A stretch of 64,000 bases of DNA from Flaccisagitta enflata (GCA_965153355.1 OZ231127.1:26040001-26104000), one strand, 5' to 3'. Counted from the first letter of the stretch, positions 12,001 through 24,060 are shown. The notes: generated by a model from the letters alone, not told the origin. A program made the numbers and translations.

Positions 12001-12880
12001 AATTTTTTTTTCTCTTTCATTTTTTGACTGGATGAAGAAAAAAGCTCATGAGATTACTGACGCGTGCTCTAGAACTTTCAAACTGTAAGGCTGACAAGAA
12101 TTGGGAAAACGAAAAAATGAATAAAGGACACCTAAAAAAGCCTTTCAAAATTTCAGAATTGGACAAAAGATGAAAAGGGAAATTTATGATAGACCAAGCG
12201 ATAGACTGATGGACTGAGTCACGGACAAAGTGAGTTATGTGGCATGAAAGAAAAAAAATCATTTTTTGCTTACTTCTTTAAATTGATGACAGTCTAGAAA
12301 GAAAACAGCTGTTGTGTTGCAATATTGTACATATAAAAAACAGTAGATATGTCTGGCCCACTGTTTTTCTGTCGGGCCGCTAAAATTTTTGGGAGCGTGC
12401 CCAACTGGCCCGCTAGACAATATCACTAAGATCAGGGCTGGGCATAAGATTGAAAAGAATGAAAATGTCTAGTAAAAATCACTCAATTGTTAGTTATTTT
12501 TGACAGTCGTCATCTTTGATTTGATGTAAAATCTTAACAAATCAATTCCCTGAGCTCTGCTTGGTCTCGTCATCTAGAAAATTTGATACTCACAAAATAT
12601 ATTCATACCTTTATGTTCCAAGTTAAAGCGCAGTTGGACTAAAACTGTAGTTTGAAAAATTTTGTTGCCATCGTTATTCAAAAATTCAACATTACAAGCT
12701 TATTACCTCCTTTTACACAAAGATCAGTCTCATTGTCCAATCTATGTTAGCTTCCTTTGTGCCGAAAAAAAAAAGACAAAAAAATCGACCCAATACGATT
12801 GTACTTCTGTCTAGAAATGTAGAAAATCGACCAGTCGATAGGATCGTGACACCTTATATATGCTTATTTTTGGTATTGTT
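9036..12880. other. Gene-free, AT-rich dispersed repeats
   Basis: No supported gene. About 9480-9850 recurs in inverse orientation at about 16610-16950 (shared CCAGATTGGCGC region). Two diverged copies of an ATCGACCAGGTC motif with flanks lie near 9225 and 11174. A degenerate hairpin-family end lies at 10980-11050 (GAGTCGCGTAGCTTGCAACT). The rest shows nothing I can name. Confidence 0.55.
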
Positions 12881-12899
12881 CCTTAACTCTCTTAAGTCT

Positions 12900-12985
12900 G
12901 TGGTTAGGAGTGGGGTTAGGGATGGGGTAGGGGATAGTTTTAGGGTTAGGGTTAGGGTTTGGGATAGGGTTAGCGCTAGGACTAG
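12900..12985 (+). repeat. Interstitial telomere-like repeat
   Basis: Degenerate G-rich repeats containing consecutive TTAGGG units (about 12938-12975) among TGGGGTTAGGG-like variants. A second tract of the same type lies at 25465-25560. Compatible with a TTAGGG-telomere animal; not necessarily a former chromosome end. Confidence 0.75.
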
Positions 12986-13317
12986 GGGTGGATTGTGTTT
13001 TGTATAATACAGCCCAAATATCGTCCAATTCTACATTCAACGCGAAACTGTCTGTTGATTTGAGATATGTAATGCGGGAACATCATGGGTGTCCCGGTTA
13101 GGAATTTCATGGATCTAACCGACCAATGATTGGTAGAAGTATAGTACACATTCACAATTCCTCCCCCTCCTTTTTTTCGTGCCGATTAGTACTCGTTACT
13201 TCCTCCCTCAAAATGGTGCTCCAACTAGCGGCCATTTTCTTGTCCCGACGTAGCTCTGAGGAGAATAAATATCCCGAAAAAGTAACTTCTGCGGCAACGT
13301 CGAGAACATCTCAAGTA

Positions 13318-14068
13318 CAGTAGAACTCGTCTAGACTTGAGATAACGGGGGCAAGCATTGTAGAAAAACAAATAAAGCCAGGGGAGTGATATTTGAAACA
13401 TAGACTAATAAAGAGATGCTTTATTGCCCATGATAGCTGGTTGCCATGGAAACGCATTTCTATGTATTTTCGCTAAAACATCAATATTCTGAGAAATTTT
13501 TTGAGGGAACATTTTTTAGTCGCGTGCTACGCGACTCTACACACCGCTTTGTCCGTCCTTCGGTTGGTCGGTCGGTCGGTCCCCTTTCACTTTTTTTATC
13601 CGTTTTATTTTTCGACCTCACCGCTCCTGCCCAAATGTTTAGTGACCTCAAATACGGCTCCAGCCCACCCACACGCGACTTCTTTAGCCGTGTTTCCGGC
13701 CTTGTTAAAGTTAAATTTGCTACAACTTTCTCACAGTATGTTCTGTAAGAATGTCGCTCGTTTAGCGGTTGCTAGGGGTTGTCACACATGGATACACTCC
13801 CTATCAACGGCCAAACGAGCGACATTCTTACAGAGCATACTGTGGGAAAGTTGTAGCAAATTTGATTTTAAGCAATATTCCCTAAAAAATCTCTCAAAAT
13901 ATTGATATTTAAGCGAGAATACATAGAAATGTGTTTCCATGGCAACCAGCTATCATGAGGAATTAAGCATCCTTTGATAAGTCCATGATCCAAATATCGC
14001 TCCCCTAGCTTCATTTGTTTTTCCACAATGCTTGCCCCCGTTATCTCAAGTCTAGACGAGATCTACTG
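13318..14068. mobile_element. Pogo/Tigger-like MITE with TA duplication
   Basis: Long inverted repeat beginning CAGTAGAACTCGTCTAGACT, with the complement ending at 14068. TA flanks both ends (13316-13317 and 14069-14070). The CAGT terminus and TA duplication are those of pogo/Tigger-type mariner relatives; that assignment is inference. The arms match over several hundred bases. The left arm is interrupted by a minus-strand hairpin element at 13512-13709, so the MITE is older than that insertion. Confidence 0.75.
13512..13709 (-). mobile_element. GACC-hairpin element inside the pogo-like MITE
   Basis: Starts TTTTTAGTCGCGTGCTACGC and ends GGCCTTGTT, the minus-strand orientation. The unbroken right arm of the host MITE (around 13860-13900) supplies the pre-insertion sequence, in which an A-rich stretch occupies the insertion point. 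Confidence 0.75.
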
Positions 14069-14146
14069 TACCCAAACATGGTCTGTATTTGTCTGTCTAC
14101 CCAAGTACCACTCCTTTTGTCAGTCAATTTATCTATTTGACTGTGT

Positions 14147-14298
<152 letters not shown>

Positions 14299-14685
14299 TG
14301 GTTCATGTAGAATTGGCGATTACTTCATTCTCAACACAAAACGTTTGTACAATGTACATCGAACAGGCGGCTTTGTAATGTTGTACTGTTGCAATCAGAC
14401 TAGTGCAAAATGTCGCAATCAAACAAATTCAAATTCTCGGATTCTGCCTGTTCAAATTGTACAAAGTTCATTCTGCATAACAGTATCTTAAATTTTGACA
14501 TTTCACAAAAATTTTCATGTTTCAAAATGAGGCAGAATATTCTAGAACATTCCTGGCCGTTTGATGGATCTAATCAAAATCTTTCTGCCAAATTTTCTTA
14601 TTGTCTCTTTAGTCCCTTATTCTCTCTACCGAGAAAGGTTCCGGTTATTCAGTTCAATGTTCAGCCGGCTTTGTAAATGTGTGAG

Positions 14686-14687
<2 letters not shown>

Positions 14688-14763
<76 letters not shown>
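14688..14763. repeat. (GA)n microsatellite
   Basis: About 37 uninterrupted GA units, followed by a looser purine-rich (GAAA/GAAT) tract to about 14890. The stretch 14890-15395 shows no gene. Confidence 0.97.
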
Positions 14764-14766
<3 letters not shown>

Positions 14767-15396
14767 ATGAAAAGACAGAGAGAAAGAATGAAAGAATGAA
14801 AGATGGAAAGAATAAAAGAAAGAAAGAGAGCGGAACTGGCGATGAAGTGATAGAGATAGTGACAGAGTGAGATAGAGACAGAGAGAGGGCTTTAGGCTAG
14901 CGGTGTAATGGTTTCTAAATAGAGAAGTTCTTAATGGAACTGGAGCGGGAGAGCGAGAAAAAGTTCCAATAGATGGAGATTGAGTGGAGGAAAGAAATGT
15001 GGTGGTGCTTGAAGGGGGGGGGATTACTTCGCAGGAAGAGGCGGTGACAAAGAACCATTCTTTGTTTTACTTCCTTCTCACTTATTCTCATCTATTTTGC
15101 CAGTCTCTTGCTCTCTTTTTCTCTTTTTTTTTTTGTGGCCATAGAAACAGTTCATCTGCGCCAAAACGCAATAAAGAAATCAATGATTTTTTTGTTATTG
15201 AAGACTGATCTGTATCACTGTCAATATCAGACGCAAATAAAAAGTAAACAAACGGTTTTGGAATACATTTTAAAATTTTTTTGTATCTAGTAAGGATTTC
15301 CTTACTGCCGGGTCCGCTGGAGCGTTTTGGCCAGCAAGTTTGCATGTCTAATTTCAGTGTGTTTGTATCTGACTGTCTGTCCGTCTAGCTCTGTCT

Positions 15397-15640
<244 letters not shown>

Positions 15641-15718
15641 TTTTTCGCACTTGTTAAGTTTGGGGATTCCCATCGTGGGTAAAAAACCGTCACGGGAGTG
15701 AAGAGTAATGAGTGATTG

Positions 15719-15997
15719 ATGACGTCATCACGACGAGGTCCCATCGGAACCGACGCCAGTGTGCCGCCAACGCCTGAGCGCCGGCAACGCCACCGCTCGC
15801 GCTATTTCCCCACCTACAACCCCTCTTCCCACCCCGACCTTCCGACTTCTACGGAAGAGAAACAAGGCCGGATACTTGCTTTTTTTGCTGCGTTTTTTTT
15901 AGCAATTGGGTGGGCTTTGGTAGTAAAGGAGGAAGTTAATTTTACAAATTGGTCGATTACCGAACCTTTACACGCCGAAACAGTTCCGGACGAGTAG
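15719..15997 (+). CDS. Candidate small single-pass membrane protein
   Basis: An open frame of 92 codons starts at ATG 15719 and ends at TAG 15995-15997. The N-terminal half is Arg/Pro/Ser-rich and polar. Residues about 50-68 (ILAFFAAFFLAIGWALVV) form one strong hydrophobic helix, followed by an acidic tail. Composition is more coding-like and GC-richer than its flanks, and a palindromic TGACGTCA (CRE-like) overlaps the start. No homologue is recognised. A GGCCGGATAC within the frame (about 15866) matches the 5' end of the local hairpin family, so it could be repeat-derived. No poly(A) signal was identified. Confidence 0.35.
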   Translation: MTSSRRGPIGTDASVPPTPERRQRHRSRYFPTYNPSSHPDLPTSTEEKQGRILAFFAAFFLAIGWALVVKEEVNFTNWSITEPLHAETVPDE

Positions 15998-16599
15998 AAG
16001 GAAGGATATGATGATTTTTAGCGTACATACATGCGTCATAATTTTACGAGGTTAGATACGCGTACATCATGCTTCAGCAAGTGTTGACAGACATGACTTG
16101 TGCGTGTGTTTTCTTGAAAGCGTCAAGGATAGACCGATAGATGTTCTAAAGGACCGCCGATGGCACTCGACAAGAAGAAGAAAACGAAGACCGTATTCTT
16201 TGATAACGTCGGTCGCTTGCAACGAGGCAGCGCCTGCTTAAAAATACGCCTTCGTGTAAACGCCATCAGCATGCGGTTGTGTGGTTGTACTTCATACATA
16301 GTTGGATAAATGAGCGAAACACTGTTTTTTAACGGTAGTCTTCTGCATGGCAGCCACACAGGAACGGGTAAACTGACAGATACACAGTTAGACAGACACA
16401 GTCGCGTGCATCCACTTACTTAATTTATGTCTGACACAGTCTGACATAGATCAAGCGAAGTGGCCAAGACTCAAATTCGATATTGGAATTGGATTTCAAT
16501 TTCATACCGAATTTGTCAGCAGATGATGCGGACTTCGATACGAAACTACTCGACTCAATAAAAAAGCCGCACTTTTAAATGACAAATTGTCATACTGAA

Positions 16600-16960
16600 T
16601 TTCAAAAAAACTAATCAAAATCTTAGACCGTTAGAAAGCTCTTAAAAAGATCTTTCATTTGGCGCCAATCTGGTATTGCTATCTTTTTTTGTTTAGAAAT
16701 GGCATTAGTTTGAGTAAAAACTTTGCTTATTTCAGTTTTACAATCCTTATGAAAAAAAGTGCATTTTAGCAAAATAGTGCTTCTCTTTGCAGAGCTCTAG
16801 CTTCTAAACCGTTTGAGATACAGATCTGGGATTTGTCTAGAATGAAAGAAAATTTGAAAATCTTTCAAATCACTGTCACAGAAAAATTTTCAAATAAATT
16901 TTTTGTCTTATTCATCAACTTAAGATAGGGTGCGGCTTTTTTTTTTAGTCGAGTAGTAAG
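16600..16960. repeat. Dispersed repeat, inverse copy of 9480-9850
   Basis: Shares long interrupted identity with the complement of 9480-9850, including the GCGCCAATCTGGTATT region. It ends in TTTTTTTTTAGTCGAG near 16950, reminiscent of the hairpin-family end. No genes are seen in 16000-17380. Confidence 0.6.
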
Positions 16961-17383
16961 TATGGTGTAGTAGATCGCTGTAGATGCTGTCTAGATTTCG
17001 TGATAGTATCTAGAGAGGTCATGAGTTGATAGTAAATTAAGAAGTGCACAAGTAGATTATGATTTTGCGTATATGATACTTTGACATATTTAGATATTGT
17101 GGTATTACAAACTACCAAACTACTTTTATCCCAAACGTGATATATTTTGTTAACGGAAGAAATTATAATGTTGTAAGAGTATTAGCCGCGGAGGATAAGT
17201 GTGCGTCTAAAACATCACATACGCGCGTGAATAAGTGAGAGCGCGTGTTTAAGGGGTCAGAAAAGGGACAGCTTGGGAAGAAAATTTATCACGGCAAGAA
17301 ATCGTTGTCGATATTTTCAGAGCTCGTCTCGCGTCTGAACGTGGTTTTGGAAGAGTCGGATGAGCGCAGTGAGAATTTGGAAG

Positions 17384-17553
<170 letters not shown>

Positions 17554-17912
17554 GTAAATTGCAAGAAATAATATAACAGTCCGAAAAAAAGCGAATGATA
17601 AAACAGATCAACAGACAGACTGACAGAAAGAAAGTCATGGACCGGAGGCAGAGACGCGATGAAATAGCACATGCAAGACATGGTTGGGACCATGAACCCA
17701 AAGGTTTCTACGAAATGCGTTTTTTTAAAGCCGAGTCACCGCCTCTTTAAAACTAAGGCCGGGGGCAAAAAGCAGACCTACAGCCAAAGCCAAGACCAGA
17801 GGCAGAGGCAATGCTTTCCGTCTCAAAGACGAAGCGAAACCAAACGTGACGCATTCAAAAAGCCCTCAAAACTTTCTCTTGTCGTGATTTTTTTTTTCGT
17901 CTTTTTGAAAAT

Positions 17913-17964
17913 AGGAAAATGGAATCGCGATGCGCTCACACTAGCCGTGGGCGTGGGCTTTGGG
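17913..17964 (+). CDS. Candidate short internal exon
   Basis: A possible acceptor (TTTGAAAATAG) is followed by about 17 codons (KWNRDALTLAVGVGFG) and a strong donor, GGGTAAGT. No partner exon was identified, so this is only a splice-signal coincidence until transcripts say otherwise. Confidence 0.18.
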
Positions 17965-18255
17965 TAAGTCCATTGATAAGACTTTTCCTTTTTAGATGCG
18001 TCCTCGCATTTCTTTTCCGTCGATAGTTGGTCACGCTAACTTTAAAAAACTTCAAAATCCGTAATTTTTCATAGAAAATGTATCATTATCTCATTCATTC
18101 ATTCACTCATTCATTCATTAATTCATTCATTCAATAATTCATCCATTCATAAAAGACGTTCATTCACAGAGGAAGCATCGTTGGCCTACTTGGCCTTGTT
18201 TTTTCTAGCCTGGTATATTGTATGGCAGCCAGGTTTCCCGTCTTGCTCAATGCTT

Positions 18256-18348
18256 CTTGCTCCTTTGATTTTTTTTTCACAAGACTTTTCAAAAATAGAT
18301 TAAAGTCTTTCATCTATTTTTGGAAAGTCTTGTGAAAGTAATCAAAGG
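18256..18348. repeat. Inverted repeat (hairpin)
   Basis: CCTTTGATT...CACAAGACTTTTC is complemented by GAAAGTCTTGTG...AATCAAAGG around a centre near 18300. Arms are about 40 bases with few mismatches. It could be a small palindromic transposon remnant. The stretch 18350-20360 contains no supported gene; (GA)n lies at 19746-19788 and degenerate hairpin-family ends at about 19027 and 19205-19240. Confidence 0.8.
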
Positions 18349-19742
18349 ATGAAAAAGTGAACCCAGAAGATGCAAGATTTAAAAAGAAAGATAGGTACTT
18401 TTTGCGCCGGTTGATAGGTCAGTGCGTCGTTCACGCTCATGTCACTAGGCGCACCAATTGGCCTTCATGGCCTTGTCTTTATTCAGGAGCGGTCCATTTT
18501 CAAGACCAAGCGGACGCTATCTCCGCACGCCACGCCCCTCTCGCTGCCTTTTGACATTGAGCTCATATTTTGCGCGCGCAGCTGCAAATTGTCACGTTCT
18601 GCGTGCATGCGCGAGCGTGTGACTGCGTGTGACTGCATGTGTCGCCAGGTGCCTCCCCACGGAGAAAAAAAGGATTTGAAAAAAAAGAAATGGGATTTGA
18701 AGGATTGGAAGCCGTTGGTAGGGCCAACAGGCAAGCAGGTGATTGACGGTTGCCAATAAAACTCGCCGTTGAGCCTCAACGGACGGTATAATCCCCGCGG
18801 TTCAAAGGCATTAATGCCCGGCTAGTCGATTTTGATCGATTTACCATAACTGACAGCAGCTTCGAGATGGACAAATATGTATTATATAAATTCCTTCGTG
18901 GAGGTAATGTAAAAAGTCTTTGGACATGGGTTCTATGTGCTCCACGGGGTTACCTTCCTTGTTGAAACGCCTATTTTGGCAGCTATCCTCAAAAAGGGGT
19001 TTTCTATTTTTTTCCTTTCTACATAGTCGCTTGCTAAGCCATTCTATAACCCGCTTTCTGTCAGTCCGTCGGTCACTCCGTCAATCACACTTAGTTTTTT
19101 GTGTCAAAAAACATTAAAAAAATGTCTTAACGTTTAAATAAGTATTTACACGTTTTAACTCGATCATCACAGACAGACCCACAGACCAACGCGACTGTCC
19201 GACAAAACCTCTTGTGGAGTCGCGAGTCTGCGTCTAAAGATTGAGTGGGGTGTTGGAAAGGTTAGAAATAGATGAAAAGGGTTGAAAAAAAGTTAAAAAG
19301 GGATAATGGGCTTTTTTAAGTCAGGCACGTGACTCAAAGGCGTTGGCTTTGTTTCTTTTTCTTGATGCTGCGTCAGGGTGATTTGTAGAAACATCTTTTG
19401 ACCCAGATAATGAATAGTGTCGTGATCTATGTGTACAGATGGTGGAATTGCTCTCAGCATAAATGTTTGTTCAGATCATTATGCAAAACAAGTGGCTTGT
19501 CAGTTATGATTCAGAGTGCTTCCCCCCCTTCAATGTATCCCAAACTTTCCCAGTGAGGTTTACAGTCGGATTATGCCATACCTTTAAGTTTAACCACCTT
19601 CAAAACAGGGTTCACGACTGCCTGTGAATGTCCCTTTAAAAAAACTGCTTTTTGAAGTCAGAGTGAACAACATAATGGACCACATAATGATAAACAGCTT
19701 CGAAAAAGGCAAATGCCCTCTCGCAAGCTTGCCTAGTGGGAG

Positions 19743-19745
<3 letters not shown>

Positions 19746-19788
<43 letters not shown>
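19746..19788. repeat. (GA)n microsatellite
   Basis: About 21 GA units. Confidence 0.95.
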
Positions 19789-19790
<2 letters not shown>

Positions 19791-20369
19791 CGCGCAGCAT
19801 AAACACGAAACAACATAAACAGCCCTCCCGTGTTTTGCGCCCCTTCACTCTACTAAAACCTCACCATTGGAATAACTACGAGTGGTGGAAATCTTTCTTT
19901 GCATTCTAGGCACTTTTTTTCTTCTCTTTCTTCTTCATCTTCTTCTTCTTATTCTTCTCATTCTTGAAGAGGAAGAGTGAAGTAAGAAAATGAGGAAGAA
20001 GAAGGAATGAATAGGTGGAAGATGACATAGAGGAGGAGGAGGATCGTAAGGAGGAGGAGGAGTGGAAGGGTTTCCCATTGAAATCCCACTCGAGGTTAGG
20101 TCATAACAAGAGATGGGGGAAGATAACGACACACATCACAACGAGAGACATTATTCTCAAAATAATAATGTGAAGGCATTAAGGCCGAGAACAGATGGCG
20201 GTTTTATCTGTCCATATATTGGATTTCGTCATCATGGGTGTATGGGAGATTTTGCTTGTTTCTTGACACCAGATGCAGTTCGTTTATTTCAATATTTTCT
20301 TCATGTACACCAAATTAAGCTGTTTTCAAATTGAATGGACATTTCCCAAGTCGTGTTGATTTGCACAAG

Positions 20370-20494
20370 CATCTGATGAAAATGCTGGACCCGACCTTTT
20401 TGCCAATCCAAAAGCCATGTATATCAGCGTTCACGGATTCACGGGCCAGGCCAAGACGGTGCGCCTGGCGTTATCCATTCTCTACCAGACCTAA
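20370..20494 (+). CDS. Candidate terminal exon with poly(A) signals
   Basis: After a possible acceptor (GCACAAG, 20363-20369) the plus strand reads about 41 codons of balanced composition, including GPDLFANPKAMYISVHGF and a C-terminal leucine-rich end, to TAA at 20492-20494. Two AATAAA signals follow at 20544 and 20558, well placed for a short 3' UTR. The segment is GC-richer than its AT-rich flanks. The family is not recognised and no upstream exon was found. Confidence 0.35.
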
Positions 20495-20543
20495 CCGTAT
20501 CTAGATTATATTCAAATCTATATACAGCATATACATCTATGAT

Positions 20544-20563
20544 AATAAATTGTAATCAATAAA
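20544..20563 (+). promoter_or_regulatory. Two poly(A) signals
   Basis: AATAAA at 20544-20549 and 20558-20563, 50-65 bases after the stop of the candidate exon at 20370-20494. AATAAA also occurs by chance in AT-rich DNA. Confidence 0.35.
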
Positions 20564-21367
20564 ATGACGAGGAACATGAATGATAAACGAGATGAGTTTT
20601 CAAGTGATTTCAAACCTTTTCTGCGATTTTTCACTCGAGTGTGACGGACCAATCAACCAACCAACCTACCGACTGACCGATGGACAGAGCCTCTTATTGA
20701 GGTGCTATGGAGCACCTTCAAACCATTTTTCGTGCGCCCTTGCTTAATATGAAATCCAAAGGCAAAACGTGCTTGTTTGTAGGTGGCAAAGTGCGGCTAT
20801 TTGTGGCATCGTTAACCGTTGCCGAGATCTGTGTATGACATCAAGCCGGTGTTATTGCATCGTGCTTTGTGGACAAGGTATATCATATGAGGCGAACGAC
20901 ATTACCATGCCTCGGGTGATAATGCTGCGGTGGCATGGCATTGTGCTTTGTGGATTAGGATGATTGGATAAGGCGAATACCGACAATCTGAAGTCTGTAG
21001 CAAAGTTCTGTATATCGCGCGTCATTGCGCAGCAACATTCGAGTTCTGCCACCAGAAACGGCGGTATGTTTTGTAAGTGGTGCACTGGGAATTGCGTATA
21101 ATGGCGTTTTGTTGTGCTGCGTTGTGGTGTGGCAACGAGTTGCGTAATCTTCTTGTCTCAGACGCACGTCCCACGCGCATTGGTTAAGCCCAACGACCGA
21201 GACGCACAAATGGCCTCGTTTCAACTCCTCTCTCTCCCTTTCATTGAGTTTTATGAAAGTTTTGTTTCGTTCAATTCAAATTTTTGCTCAGGGAGGGCGA
21301 GGGGGGGGGGGGCTGGGGCGATACCGAGGCATGGAGGGGTAAACGACAGCACTTGGAAGTTACACAG

Positions 21368-21368
<1 letters not shown>

Positions 21369-21447
<79 letters not shown>

Positions 21448-21449
21448 GC
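21369..21449. repeat. (GTT)n trinucleotide array
   Basis: 27 uninterrupted GTT/TTG units. Poly-Cys, poly-Leu, poly-Gln and poly-Asn frames on the two strands are artefacts. A near-duplicate CAGTCCATC(A/G)AATCCCA motif occurs at about 21451 and 21520. Confidence 0.97.
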
Positions 21450-21938
21450 ACAGTCCATCAAATCCCATCCTGATGGGAAAAAACACTCAACGCCACTTTA
21501 GCCCACTCAACCCACCTACACAGTCCATCGAATCCCACCCTGATGAAAAAAAAACAAGGCTGGATACACATATTTGAGGTCACAAGACCATTTGGGCGGA
21601 AGCAGTGAGGTCAAAGAAATAAAATCATTGGGAAAAAATCGAAAAACGTTTTTCGATTTTTGACTTTCGCTTAGGAATTAATTTTTCCCATTTTTGCTTG
21701 GGGCGTTTTGGGAAAGTTGGGTCACGACTAGGAAATTGATACAGGGTGAAAGAGGGTACTTTTTTATACCTTCTGGAACAAACCAGGGCGCTGTCGGACC
21801 AATACTTTAGGCGCTATGAATTTTTTAATCTTTTTTTATTTCCGTATACAAATGGAATCTTGATCAAAATTTAAAAAACAAGCAAAACTTTAGCTATTGT
21901 TGATCAATCTGCATGAAACTTGGTGTGGTGTCTCACTC

Positions 21939-21990
21939 TTTCTCTCTCTCTCTCTGTCTCTCTCTCTCTCTCTCTGTCTGTCTGTCTGTG

Positions 21991-22082
<92 letters not shown>
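21939..22082. repeat. (CT)n/(CTGT)n microsatellite
   Basis: CT array with an internal CTGT/GTGT block (21970-22006), then about 38 CT units. Confidence 0.97.
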
Positions 22083-22087
<5 letters not shown>

Positions 22088-22199
22088 CTAAATTTCATAT
22101 GAAATGATGAAAAAAAAAAAAAAAACAGGATTGTCTGAAACAAAACACAACTTACGATTTTTTCCGGTCGGCGATTAGCCGCCTTTATTGATAAAAAAA

Positions 22200-22291
22200 G
22201 TAGAGTGTGACCGACCGACCGACCGACCAACCAACCGACCAACCGACCGACGGACATAGTGGGTTGTAGAGTCGCGTGCACGCGACTAAAA
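22200..22291 (+). mobile_element. GACC-hairpin element, 3' part
   Basis: GACCGACCGACC run, ACATAGTGGGTTGTAGAGTC and hairpin GTCGCGTGCACGCGAC with TAAAAA. The 5' part cannot be aligned to the standard start. Confidence 0.75.
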
Positions 22292-22343
22292 ACAACTAAC
22301 ACCTTTTCATCGCACTCAACCCACCCATGTTGTTGTTTCAATA

Positions 22344-22840
22344 AAACAAGGCCGGATACACGGCCATCAGTTGCAGACGGGTGGGCATTACATCCCATGA
22401 AGCGCCCCAAACCTCGACACTGACTCTCACCAATCTTACCATGGATGAGGCTTGGTAAAAAAATATCCCATGCAAAATTTTAGGCCTCTGGAACTGCAGG
22501 AACCTTTGTTAGGGTGATCATGAAGTTTCCATAAAAATCTACGGCAGAGACATAATTTGCATAATGGAAATATTGATTTCAATGCTTATTCAATACAAAC
22601 TTTAACCTCACCCTAACGAAGGTTCCTGCTATCAAAAGGCCCAAAATTTTGCAGGGAATATTTTTTCACCAGCCTCAACTGTGGTAAGATTGGTGGGAGC
22701 CATAGTCGAAGTTTAGGGCGCTTCACAGGACGTAGTGGGCAGGGGCGGATATGCGCGTTTTCCTACTTTTCGACTCGTGCTGACGGACCGACGGACGGAC
22801 AAAGCCTATTTTAGAGTTGCGTGTCCGCAACTAAAAACTA
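22344..22840 (+). mobile_element. GACC-hairpin element split by a 347-bp insertion
   Basis: The start GGCCGGATACACGGCC lies at about 22349 and the hairpin end GCGTGTCCGCAACTAAAAA at 22840. The copy is interrupted after GTGGGCA by an inverted-repeat element (22388-22734). Removing the insert and one copy of GTGGGCA leaves a normal-length family member. Confidence 0.85.
22388..22734. mobile_element. Inverted-repeat element with 7-bp target duplication
   Basis: Exact GTGGGCA at 22381-22387 and 22735-22741 flanks a 347-bp element. Its ends (TTACATCCCATGAAGCGCCC and the complement ending GCTTCACAGGACGTA) are inverted, with similarity extending inwards to a centre near 22565. A 7-8 bp duplication is seen in some hAT-like or other superfamilies; the assignment is open. 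No coding content. Confidence 0.85.
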
Positions 22841-22877
22841 CCATATTTTTGATCGTTATTGCTATTAGTATTTAACA

Positions 22878-23056
22878 TTTTTAGTCGCGGACTAGCGACT
22901 CTATAAGAGGCTTTGTCCGTCCGTCCGTCCGTTGGTCGGTTGGTCGGTCGGTCGGTTGGTCGGTCCGTGGTGATTGAGTCGGAAAGTGGGAAAACACGTA
23001 TTTCCGCCCCTGCCCACCCGTCCGCGACTGGTATTGGCCGTGTATCCGGCCTTGTT
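22878..23056 (-). mobile_element. GACC-hairpin element, full length
   Basis: Runs from TTTTTAGTCGCGGACTAGCG at 22880 to GGCCGTGTATCCGGCCTTGT at 23056, with a (GGTC)n core. Intact minus-strand copy. Confidence 0.85.
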
Positions 23057-23172
23057 GCTATCTATTAAGGACCAAAAACGCAAAATCAAGCATGTGGTAT
23101 GGTGATCGTTACTGCCCCATATAGCGAAGCAGCAGAAGTTAGTTTATGGTTTTTCCGCAAGCTATCAAATGA

Positions 23173-23297
23173 AAACAAGGCCAAGTAGGCCAATAAGGTG
23201 CGACGTGTAGATCGTCGAACGAATGCATTACAGACCGACAGACCGACCGACCGACGGACACAGCCAGTTATAGAGGTGCTTTGTCGCACCTAAAAAA
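23173..23297 (+). mobile_element. Hairpin element, GGTGCG stem variant
   Basis: Starts AAAACAAGGCCAAGTAGGCC and has a GACCGACC core. It ends TATAGAGGTGCTTTGTCGCACCTAAAAA, so the stem bases differ from the GTCGCG type on both sides in a paired manner. Confidence 0.75.
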
Positions 23298-23383
23298 TGA
23301 AAATGAAAGACGGATAATTTTTTTTTTATTTTCTATTTTCCGCAACCGCGCATCCGCGTACACAATAATGGCCGATTCGCATT

Positions 23384-23604
23384 CTAGTCGCTTGCTTAGC
23401 GACTCTATAACCGTGTTAGAGGGTGTTTCCCTTGGAGGGTATGTTCATTAGTTGGTAACGCGATATTCTGGATGATGCGTAATCGATTTTGATTGTGATT
23501 TTTAGGCATTACCGCCCCTGCCCCACCCTGCCACATGCTGCCCCTGCCCACCCGCAAGTGACTTCTTATAGCCCTTATAGGCCGTCTATCTGGCCTTGTT
23601 TCAA
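23384..23604 (-). mobile_element. Hairpin element, diverged minus-strand copy
   Basis: CTAGTCGCTTGCTTAGCGAC end at about 23384 and GGCCGTCTATCTGGCCTTGT end at about 23602. The GGTC core has been lost, and the GGGGC/CCTGCCCC segment is duplicated. Confidence 0.65.
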
Positions 23605-23879
23605 CAGCAAGTGTAGTTCCCCGAGAGCGACTTCGGACACTTATAACCAGGATATTAGTCCAATGTCCCAATATCCGACTATGGACCGAAAACATGGTCC
23701 TCAATCTCGATTGCAGCGTTTTCTCACCCATGGGCCTCTGCTCCGCTTTCATTTTTCAATCTTAAATAATAACACTTGTGCATTCTGTACATAACGACGC
23801 CTTCGATAGACGACCGTTCGATAATCTTTTCGTATCAACTGACTGATTACACGCGTGTCTTCCCGTTCAGCCAGATTTA

Positions 23880-24060
23880 TTTTTAGTCGCGTGCTACGCG
23901 ACTCTATGAACCGCTATGTCGGTCGGTCGGTCTGTCGGTCGGTCGGTCTCTGTTAGCTTTTTTTGGCGTTTTTGGGCGTTTTTTGCATTACTGCTCCTGC
24001 TTTTAGATGTTTTGTCTTTTGGTCTTTTGGTCTTTTGGTCTTTTGGTCTTTTGAACCGTT
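23880..24060 (-). mobile_element. Hairpin element fragment plus TTTTGGTC repeat
   Basis: TTTTTAGTCGCGTGCTACGC and a (GGTC)n core, ending in the TTACTGCTCCTGC segment. It then passes into five or six tandem TTTTGGTC units (about 24010-24052). The stretch 24060-24790 shows nothing. Confidence 0.65.

Noticed and set aside
21251-21577. Poly-Gln, poly-Asn, poly-Leu and poly-Cys proteins
   Set aside because: All arise from one (GTT)n array; none has supporting flanking coding sequence.
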